From Actinomycetes bacterium (GTDB taxonomy: Bacteria; Actinomycetota; Thermoleophilia; Solirubrobacterales; Solirubrobacteraceae): DNA of 5,068 nucleotides. This document shows positions 1-4,526 of this stretch, piece after piece; positions within the stretch are counted from its first letter, which is position 1; every line of letters begins with the position of its first letter. The stretch lies in assembly GCA_023405705.1 (NCBI GenBank), contig JAEXXR010000677.1:1-5068 (forward strand), in the 5' to 3' direction. A program made the position numbers and the translations under genes. The notes beneath the pieces were generated by a model. The model searched no databases. It was given only the letters and a program-made list of their open reading frames with translations, and was not told where the DNA came from.

Positions 1-35
1 GTCCGGACCGGCGACGCCCGTCTTCGCGCGACTGC

Positions 36-83
36 CTACGGGCGGATGATCGCGGGGCGGATGATCGGACGGATGATCTGCAT
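36..83 (-). CDS. 15-residue small ORF with three IIRP repeats (candidate peptide gene or leader peptide)
   Basis: The frame reads ATG to TAG on the minus strand and encodes MQIIRPIIRPAIIRP. After Met-Gln it is built only from Ile-Ile-Arg-Pro units, with one Ala between the second and third. The peptide is basic (three Arg) and half hydrophobic, with no Cys, Ser or Thr. I chose ATG at 83 because an exceptionally strong Shine-Dalgarno lies just upstream; a GTG at 95 in the same frame overlaps that site. It begins 40 bases after the methyltransferase stop, on the same strand, so co-transcription is likely. I do not recognise the family. It could be a small functional peptide, a precursor of a modified peptide, or a leader peptide that controls a gene beyond the left edge. 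The repeat spacings (12 and 15 bases) keep the frame, which favours coding, but so short an ORF cannot be proven by sequence alone. Confidence 0.45.
   Translation of the reverse strand: MQIIRPIIRPAIIRP
40..78. repeat. Three direct copies of CGGATGATC
   Basis: Nine-base copies lie at 43-51, 58-66 and 70-78. The first two share a longer 13-base match (40-52 and 55-67, GGGCGGATGATCG). Copy starts are 15 and 12 bases apart, both multiples of three. Read on the minus strand, each copy encodes Ile-Ile-Arg plus part of Pro, so the repeat is most simply the coding unit of the small peptide. Protein-binding iterons are the alternative. Confidence 0.6.
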
Positions 84-91
84 GACTGGTC

Positions 92-102
92 TCACCTCCT
101 TT
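92..102 (-). promoter_or_regulatory. Perfect extended Shine-Dalgarno for the 15-residue ORF
   Basis: The minus strand reads AAAGGAGGTGA, complementary over 11 bases to the usual bacterial 16S rRNA 3' end (UCACCUCCUUU). The ATG at 83 is 8 bases past its last A and 11 bases past the GGAGG core, a slightly long but workable spacing. It is much stronger than the site of the methyltransferase upstream. This is the main reason to treat the tiny ORF as translated. Confidence 0.6.
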
Positions 103-123
103 CGGTAATTCGGGGTGGGGCGG

Positions 124-903
124 TCAGGCCGGTCGTCGCGCGACGTACACGAGCTTCGTGTGGGCCTCCTCGTCGGCGTCCTCGTGGAGGACGCCGCCCG
201 GGGACTGGCCCAGCACGGCCCGGCAGTCGAGCCCGGCCGACGCCAAGAGGGCGCGAATGGTCGCCTGGGGGTGGTGGCGCTGGACGTGGCGGCTGACGGC
301 GGCGCGCGGGCCGCCGCCGATCTCGATCGACGCCGAGCAGATCGCGCCGGGCGCGATCGGGCCGGTCGTCTCGCCCCGCCAGATCGCGTCGGCGAGCGGT
401 CGCTCGAAGGTGGCGCGGCTGGTGAAGCCGTCGCGGTACGTCGAGAGGCTGTTCGCGTCGAACAGGTACAGCCCGCCGGGGGCGAGCAGGCGCGCGACGC
501 CGGTGAAGGCGGCGAGCAGCTCGTCGTCGTCGAGCAGGTAGTTGACGGCGTCGTCGAGGCACGTGACGAGGTCGAACGCGCCAAGTTCGGGAAGCTGGCG
601 CATGTCGGCAACGATCACGCGCGCGGGCGCGACGGCCTTCGTCGCGTGCCGCGCGAGGGCGACCATCGCAGGCGAGAGGTCGCATGCCCAGACGTCGTAG
701 CCGCGGCGCGCGAGCGGCACGAAGCTCTTGCCGGTCCCGCAGGCGACGTCGAGCAGGCGCCGGCCGCGCAGGCCGTGCCGACGCGCCAGCTCTTCGAGGC
801 GGTCGACCCACCCGTCGTGATCGTAGGAGTCGGTGAAGCGGTCGTAGACGGGGGCGAGTCGCTCGTAGGCCAACAGCGCCGCGGGGGCAGGGGTCGTCTT
901 CAT
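124..903 (-). CDS. Class I SAM-dependent methyltransferase
   Basis: This is a 259-residue cytoplasmic enzyme predicted to transfer a methyl group from S-adenosylmethionine to an unidentified acceptor. Family signs are the N-terminal YDRFTDSYDHDGW segment (about 20-32), glycine-rich motif I LDVACGTG (51-58), the acidic residue binding the SAM ribose in CDLSP (Asp75), ADM (99-101) near the adenine pocket, FDLVTCLDDAVNYL (110-123) and the post-motif LLAPGGLYLFD (139-149). The C-terminal part probably holds the substrate-specific region; nothing in it names the acceptor. I prefer ATG at 903 over the in-frame GTG at 909, which follows a stop codon directly. An AGG lies 5 bases before the ATG. All Arg codons I checked are CGN, unlike the propeller gene in this window. 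It is transcribed divergently from the sigma-factor gene and followed by the small IIRP-repeat ORF. The fold call is firm; the substrate is unknown. Confidence 0.9.
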   Translation of the reverse strand: MKTTPAPAALLAYERLAPVYDRFTDSYDHDGWVDRLEELARRHGLRGRRLLDVACGTGKSFVPLARRGYDVWACDLSPAMVALARHATKAVAPARVIVADMRQLPELGAFDLVTCLDDAVNYLLDDDELLAAFTGVARLLAPGGLYLFDANSLSTYRDGFTSRATFERPLADAIWRGETTGPIAPGAICSASIEIGGGPRAAVSRHVQRHHPQATIRALLASAGLDCRAVLGQSPGGVLHEDADEEAHTKLVYVARRPA

Positions 904-945
904 GACCACCTAGACCCGTTGAACGCTCACGACCGTTTCACATAC

Positions 946-963
946 TTCGTCACTTTTGACGAA
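946..963. promoter_or_regulatory. Perfect 7-4-7 inverted repeat in a divergent intergenic region (operator candidate)
   Basis: The sequence is TTCGTCA-CTTT-TGACGAA, a perfect palindrome with 7-base arms. It sits between the divergent methyltransferase and sigma-factor starts, 17 bases before the GTG at 981. A further GTTTC (935-939) could pair with GAAAC (961-965) as an alternative outer arm. The surrounding 60 bases are clearly richer in A/T than the rest of the window, as expected for a promoter region. A dimeric regulator, possibly the ArsR-like protein encoded just downstream, may bind here; that link is inference. I could not place convincing -35 and -10 boxes. Confidence 0.45.
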
Positions 964-980
964 ACCTCGATATTTGCTGT

Positions 981-1514
981 GTGGCCGGTGCACCCGCGGG
1001 GGTCCGCGCGCAAAGGCCGGGAGACGAATCGTGGGATTGGGAGCGCATGAGGGCCGCTGCGTCGCGAGAGGCCCGGCGATTCCTCCCGGCTTCACACGAC
1101 GTCGATGACGTGGTCCAGGAAGCGCTCTTGCGGGCATGGCGCCGACGCGCCACGTGCCGGGGCGAGGACCGCATGCCGTGGATGCGCCAGATCGCGCGCA
1201 ACGAGGCGCTGCGCCTGCTCGAACGCCGCAGAGCGCGGACCGAGCGGGAGCTGCTCGACGACGAGACGATCCTCTCTCGCGTGCCCGACGAGGGGGCCGA
1301 GGAGGAGCGCGACGGCCTGCTGCTCCGGCTTCAGGTGGGATCGGTTCTGGAGCGGCTCTCCGTTGATGACCGGAGGTTGCTTGCTCTACGCTATGAGGGC
1401 GATTTGAGCCAACCCGAGGTGGCCCGGATGCTCGGCATCCCTGAGGGAACCGTCAAGGTTCGACTCCACCGAATCCGAGGACGCCTGCGGAAGGAACTCG
1501 AGACGACCCGATGA
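981..1514 (+). CDS. ECF-type sigma-70 family RNA polymerase sigma factor
   Basis: A small sigma factor of 177 residues from GTG 981, or 155 from ATG 1047. It would direct RNA polymerase to a specific promoter set. In the shorter numbering, region 2 runs from about 1 to 61 with the hallmark DVDDVVQEALLRAW (18-31) and PWMRQIARNEALRLLERR (44-61). An acidic linker (about 66-90) leads to region 4, VLERLSVDDRRLLALRY followed by the helix-turn-helix LSQPEVARMLGIPEGTVKVRLHRIRGRLRKEL (100-151). Regions 1 and 3 are absent, as in ECF factors. The start is uncertain: ATG 1047 has GGGAG only 3 bases away and clips the start of region 2.1, while GTG 981 keeps WDWERMRAAASREARRFL intact but has no visible Shine-Dalgarno and would suit a leaderless transcript. 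The stop overlaps the next gene by ATGA. No membrane anti-sigma gene follows. Confidence 0.9.
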   Translation: MAGAPAGVRAQRPGDESWDWERMRAAASREARRFLPASHDVDDVVQEALLRAWRRRATCRGEDRMPWMRQIARNEALRLLERRRARTERELLDDETILSRVPDEGAEEERDGLLLRLQVGSVLERLSVDDRRLLALRYEGDLSQPEVARMLGIPEGTVKVRLHRIRGRLRKELETTR

Positions 1515-2203
1515 AGCCGTACAGCGACATCACCGATCCGCGCTTGATCAAGGCGCTCGCGCATCCGCTGCGGATCCGCATCCTGGCGATCCTGGAGGAT
1601 CGCGAGCTGGCCAGCCCGAACGAGCTGTCGGAGCTGCTCGGCGTGTCGCTCGGCGTCATGAGCTACCACGTCCGTCGTCTGCACGCGCTCGGATTCCTCG
1701 AGCTGGTCAAGCGGACGCCGCGCCGCGGCGCGATAGAGCACCACTACCGCGCGAAGGCGCGTCCGGTGGTGACCGACGAGGGCTGGGCTGAGACGCCGTC
1801 GATCGTCAAGCGCGCGATGGTCGGGGCCTCGCTCGAGCAGGTCACGGGCTACGTCAACAAGGCGGCTGCCAGAGGCGGCTTCGACCGTGCCGACGCGCAC
1901 CTCAGCCGTCGCGCCGTCACGCTGGACGAGCAGGGCTGGAGAGATCTCGCCGGCGAGCTCGAGGTGCTGATGGCCAAGCTCGAGCAGATCGAGGGCGAGA
2001 GCGCCGAGCGGCTGCGCGAGGCCGGTGACGAGCACGGCGACAGAGCGCTGCCGAGCGGCGTCGTGCTGATGCTGTTCGAGGCCGCCGGGGTGCCCGAGGA
2101 CGGGACCACGGGCGCCGCCGACGGCGACGGCAAGCACCTCGGCCGCCGCTCCAGCCGCCGCCCGCGGCCGCTGCACGCGGCAGCGACCGTCGAGCTGGAC
2201 TGA
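1511..2203 (+). CDS. ArsR-like winged helix-turn-helix transcriptional regulator
   Basis: A 230-residue DNA-binding protein. The N-terminal winged helix spans about 9-81: DPRLIKALAHPLRIRILAIL is the typical ArsR opening, SPNELSELLG plus SLGVMSYHVRRLHALG (46-61) form the helix-turn-helix, and ELVKRTPRRGAIEHHYRA (64-81) is the wing. There is no cysteine metal-binding box, so metal sensing is unlikely. It is about twice the length of a minimal ArsR protein. Residues about 137-170 form a charged helix suited to coiled-coil dimerisation, and the last 40 residues are low-complexity and basic. The ATG overlaps the sigma-factor TGA as ATGA, and only a weak GAGA precedes it, so translation is probably coupled. 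It may modulate the sigma factor's promoter or act with it. The ligand and targets cannot be read from the sequence. Confidence 0.88.
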   Translation: MKPYSDITDPRLIKALAHPLRIRILAILEDRELASPNELSELLGVSLGVMSYHVRRLHALGFLELVKRTPRRGAIEHHYRAKARPVVTDEGWAETPSIVKRAMVGASLEQVTGYVNKAAARGGFDRADAHLSRRAVTLDEQGWRDLAGELEVLMAKLEQIEGESAERLREAGDEHGDRALPSGVVLMLFEAAGVPEDGTTGAADGDGKHLGRRSSRRPRPLHAAATVELD

Positions 2204-2216
2204 GCGGCGCCGGGCG

Positions 2217-3239
2217 TCAGACCTTGACGCGGTAGACGGCGCCGGTCACGTCGCCGGCCCAGACGTACCCGTCATGGGTGCCGAGGGCGACGACCGGAGC
2301 GGCGAAGCCGCTCAGCACCGGCGTCGTCTTGCTGCCGCCCTTGAGCGGGATCGAGACGACCTCCGGGCCTCTGCCGGTGCCCGTGAAGAGCGCCAGGTAG
2401 ACCTTCTTGCCGATCACGCCGATGCCCATCGGCGAGCTGTGCGCCGGCAGCAGGCTGATCGGCTTCGCGAAGCCCTTGCAGGCCTTCGGTCTGCTCCAGT
2501 TGCAGGTCGGGAAGCCGTAGTCCTGACCCTTTCTGGCGCGGATCACGTAATCCGGCGGCTGTCTTCTGCCGAGGTTCTCCTGGCCGAGCGCGGTCACGAG
2601 CGGGCTCGACTGGCCCGGCGCGAAGGTCAGCATCCACGGCTGGCGCAGGCCCTTGGAGACCGTCTTGACCTGCTTGCCGGCGGTCGTCAGCGAGATCACC
2701 GACTGCGCGTAGGGCGCGCTGACCTTTCTGGCGTCGCCTCTCTCGGTCATCGTGACGCCGGCGTAGATGCGGCCGTCGGGGCCGATCGCGATGCCGTTGA
2801 AGCCGGGGAATCGCTTCGGGCCGGTGAAGATCGGCTTGATCTCGGCGAATCTCGCGCCGTCCCAGCCTCTGGCGGCGAGGATCTGCGGGCCGGAGGAGAG
2901 GTAGAGGACGTCGCCCTTCCAGGCGACGCCGAAGACCATTCTCGGGGCGCCGGGGACCTTGGTCGCTCTGCCGTCCTTCAGCACGAAGACGCCGCCGGGC
3001 CCGGAGCCGTCCTCGGCGCCCGCCGCCGCGACGAAGGCGGTGCCGTCGGCGGCGAAGGCGAACTGGGTCGGGGTCGGGACGCCCTGGGCGACCGTCTCGA
3101 CGGTCGCGCCGCCGGCGGCTCTCGGGGGCGGCGGCGGGCCGTCTCTTCTGCCCTGGGCCGTCGCCGTGCCGGCGGCGAGCGGCACCAGCGCGAGCGCCAG
3201 CGCTGCTGCACGGGCGAGCCGTGCGCGATGCGTCTGCAT
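2217..3239 (-). CDS. Secreted beta-propeller protein of the glucose/sorbosone dehydrogenase-like family
   Basis: A 340-residue exported protein. Residues 1-28 are a Sec-type signal peptide: RARLAR, a hydrophobic AAALALALVPLAAG core and an ATA|Q cleavage site. A short proline-rich linker (35-39) follows. The mature part shows propeller-blade repeats: PTQFAFAADGTAFVA (57-71), FNGIAIGPDGRIYAG (147-161), GLRQPWMLTFAPG (197-209), QDYGFPTCNW (239-248), AHSSPMGIGV (266-275) and the closing GDVTGAVYRV. GLR.P and AH.SP.G match soluble PQQ glucose dehydrogenase-like proteins. The catalytic His of characterised enzymes, expected before NGG, is not present (Phe147-Asn148), so dehydrogenase activity is doubtful. 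Cys246 and Cys254 could form a disulfide. AGA encodes 14 of 22 Arg, odd for so GC-rich a gene. A perfect AGGAGG precedes the start. It ends 13 bases from the convergent ArsR-like gene. The fold is fairly sure, the activity is not. Confidence 0.82.
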   Translation of the reverse strand: MQTHRARLARAAALALALVPLAAGTATAQGRRDGPPPPPRAAGGATVETVAQGVPTPTQFAFAADGTAFVAAAGAEDGSGPGGVFVLKDGRATKVPGAPRMVFGVAWKGDVLYLSSGPQILAARGWDGARFAEIKPIFTGPKRFPGFNGIAIGPDGRIYAGVTMTERGDARKVSAPYAQSVISLTTAGKQVKTVSKGLRQPWMLTFAPGQSSPLVTALGQENLGRRQPPDYVIRARKGQDYGFPTCNWSRPKACKGFAKPISLLPAHSSPMGIGVIGKKVYLALFTGTGRGPEVVSIPLKGGSKTTPVLSGFAAPVVALGTHDGYVWAGDVTGAVYRVKV

Positions 3240-3245
3240 GCAAAT

Positions 3246-3251
3246 CCTCCT
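3246..3251 (-). promoter_or_regulatory. Shine-Dalgarno AGGAGG of the propeller gene
   Basis: The minus strand reads AGGAGG, then 6 bases, then ATG at 3239. The sequence and spacing are ideal and fix the start, which also gives a complete signal peptide. Confidence 0.85.
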
Positions 3252-3305
3252 GGTCGAAGGTCGTGGGGAACGTCAGCCTAGGAACGATCCCGCGCGACCC
3301 ACATC

Positions 3306-3317
3306 GGGGACATCCCC
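3306..3317. promoter_or_regulatory. GGGGA-CA-TCCCC inverted repeat upstream of the propeller gene
   Basis: Five-base arms with a 2-base centre lie about 67 bases before the propeller start codon, in the only non-coding gap that could hold its promoter. With so short a centre it is more likely a protein-binding site than an RNA hairpin. On the minus strand, TAGGCT (3274-3279) could be a -10 box, but I see no good -35. Arms this short arise by chance in GC-rich DNA. Confidence 0.22.
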
Positions 3318-3359
3318 CAATGCAGGCCCGAAACTCTGACGGAGGTCCCTGATGACTGC

Positions 3360-3379
3360 GACGTTCGGAGCCGAACGTC
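3360..3379 (-). terminator. Hairpin just after the MYG1-family gene (candidate terminator)
   Basis: Nine-base arms GACGTTCGG and CCGAACGTC flank a 2-base centre; the folded stem would be 8 pairs with a 4-base loop. It starts 7 bases past the MYG1-family stop on the same strand. There is no run of U after it, so it would be a hairpin-only terminator, as is often proposed in high-GC actinobacteria. A 20-base near-palindrome could instead be a protein-binding site. The same stem reads identically on the plus strand. Confidence 0.5.
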
Positions 3380-3386
3380 TCAGACT

Positions 3387-4268
3387 TCAGTCGGCGAGCG
3401 CCTGACGTGCGAGCGCGAGCGCGCCGTCCCGGCTGTCGGCGACGGCCATGAAGCGGCCGGCGTGGCAGAAGCGGGCGTCGGCGACGCCGGTGACGGCGGC
3501 GAGGTCGGCGTCGGTCATGCCGGCCCAGCGCTCGGGCAGGTCCTTGCGGTTGGCGAACTCGCCGAGCACGCGCGGGACGGCCTGCAGGCCCCAGTCCTGC
3601 TCGCGCGGATAGACGACGAACAGCGCCTCGGGGGCGTTGGCGACCAGCTCGCGGTGCCACGGCATCCCGCGGTCGAGCTCGATCAGCCGCGGGTCCTCGG
3701 CGCGGGCGATCGCGGAGCGGACCAGCTCGGCGGCGCGCGCCTGCGCCTGCGCGGCGGAGATCGCGCGCGCGAGGATGCCCTGCGCCAGCTCGACGGCCTT
3801 GTGGAAGGCGGCGTCCTTGCCGGAGCCGCTCGCGTCCTCGTCCCAGTTCGGGTTCATCATCCCGAGCGCGTGCGAGACGGTGAACGGGGTAACGCTGTCG
3901 ATCAGCGGCTCGACGATCGTCTTGCCGACGTCGTTGGCGTCGATTCCCTGCACGATCAGCTGGTCGAGGTCCTCGGCGATCTCGTCGCTGCCGCACAGCT
4001 GCGCGCCGAACGCTCTCCACACGAGCCCGAACGAGGCGTAGCCGATGCCGTTGGAGCGCTCGCCGGCGCCGCCGCGCTGATGGTGGTCGAAGTCGCCGGT
4101 CGCGGGGTCGTGGCGCAGGCCGACGTCGACGCGCAGGTCCGCGGCGGCGAGCTGCTGCGGGTCGCGCGTGCGCACCACCTCGAGCGCGTCGCCGTGCAGC
4201 AGCCGCAGGACGGCGACCGCGAAGACGTCGTCGGCGTGGAAGGAACCGTTGTGGGTGGCGACTCTCAT
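3387..4268 (-). CDS. MYG1/UPF0160 family protein, DHH-type metal-dependent hydrolase
   Basis: A 293-residue cytoplasmic protein, near the usual bacterial length for this family. The DHH-type metal site is visible: THNGSFHADDVFA (5-17) supplies the first His and Asp ligands, DVG (48-50) follows, and FDHHQ (60-64) is the DHH-like motif. GIGYASFGLVW (74-84), GIDANDVG (108-115), PNWDED and the C-terminal FCHAGRF segment are also typical of MYG1 proteins. The eukaryotic relative MYG1 is described as a 3'-5' RNA exonuclease acting in nucleus and mitochondria; phosphodiesterase or nuclease activity here is inferred from the family. I chose ATG at 4268, 3 bases after GAGG, because the protein then opens with the family's MRVATHNG. 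The longer frame to 4457 adds only low-complexity Pro/Ala/Arg sequence. It stands alone, with 258 bases upstream and a hairpin downstream. Confidence 0.9.
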   Translation of the reverse strand: MRVATHNGSFHADDVFAVAVLRLLHGDALEVVRTRDPQQLAAADLRVDVGLRHDPATGDFDHHQRGGAGERSNGIGYASFGLVWRAFGAQLCGSDEIAEDLDQLIVQGIDANDVGKTIVEPLIDSVTPFTVSHALGMMNPNWDEDASGSGKDAAFHKAVELAQGILARAISAAQAQARAAELVRSAIARAEDPRLIELDRGMPWHRELVANAPEALFVVYPREQDWGLQAVPRVLGEFANRKDLPERWAGMTDADLAAVTGVADARFCHAGRFMAVADSRDGALALARQALAD

Positions 4269-4282
4269 GCGCCTCACGGTAG

Positions 4283-4312
4283 CGGGAGGAGCCGGGACGG
4301 GAGGAGCCGGGA
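4283..4312. repeat. Two perfect tandem copies of a 15-base unit
   Basis: CGGGAGGAGCCGGGA occurs at 4283-4297 and again, head to tail, at 4298-4312, 15-44 bases before the MYG1-family start codon. It lies within the 258-base gap (4269-4526) between that gene and the FtsX-like gene, a strongly G-rich stretch on the plus strand. It could affect the MYG1 leader, but a replication-slippage duplication is just as likely. I see no gene, and no clear promoter or terminator, elsewhere in this gap. Confidence 0.6.
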
Positions 4313-4526
4313 GTGCGGGGCGAGGCCACCGCTCGATGGGGGGGTGGGGCGCGGGGGCCGCGCCGTGCCGCGCTGGGGCGCGCGGGTGAGGCCTCTCGCA
4401 AGGGGAGTTCCGGGAGGCCGCGGTGAGACCGTACGCCGTATCGGGCGCGGCGGCCATCCCTCGTTCGTGGGCCTCCGACCTAGGGGTCCGCTGCCCGGGC
4501 GATCGCGCCGGCCGGAAGGCGGTCGG

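Noticed and set aside
46..108. Plus-strand 20-codon frame MIAGRMIGRMICMTGLTSFR over the same repeats
   Set aside because: It has no good Shine-Dalgarno, whereas the opposite strand has a perfect one; the apparent coding is a by-product of the repeat.
907..909. GTG 909 as methyltransferase start
   Set aside because: It directly follows an in-frame TAG and adds only two residues; ATG 903 has AGG at 5 bases.
956..961. TTGACG as a -35 box for the sigma gene
   Set aside because: No acceptable -10 hexamer lies 16-18 bases downstream, and the bases belong to the palindrome arm.
115..1050. A 311-codon plus-strand frame
   Set aside because: It lies antisense to the methyltransferase, is low-complexity (Gly/Arg/Glu/Val) with no domain, and the minus-strand frame has full SAM-methyltransferase motifs.
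2204..2216. Terminator between the convergent ArsR-like and propeller genes
   Set aside because: Only 13 bases with a 6-base GGCGCC palindrome; too short for a stable hairpin and lacking a T run.
2272..4401. A 709-codon open frame on the minus strand spanning two genes
   Set aside because: It overlaps the propeller and MYG1-family genes in another frame, is Arg/Ala/Pro-rich with no recognisable domain, and crosses their intergenic region. It is a GC-skew shadow.
4269..4457. N-terminal extension of the MYG1-family gene to an ATG at 4457
   Set aside because: The extra residues are Pro/Ala/Arg low complexity containing the 15-base tandem repeat, whereas ATG 4268 follows GAGG and begins at the family's conserved N-terminus.
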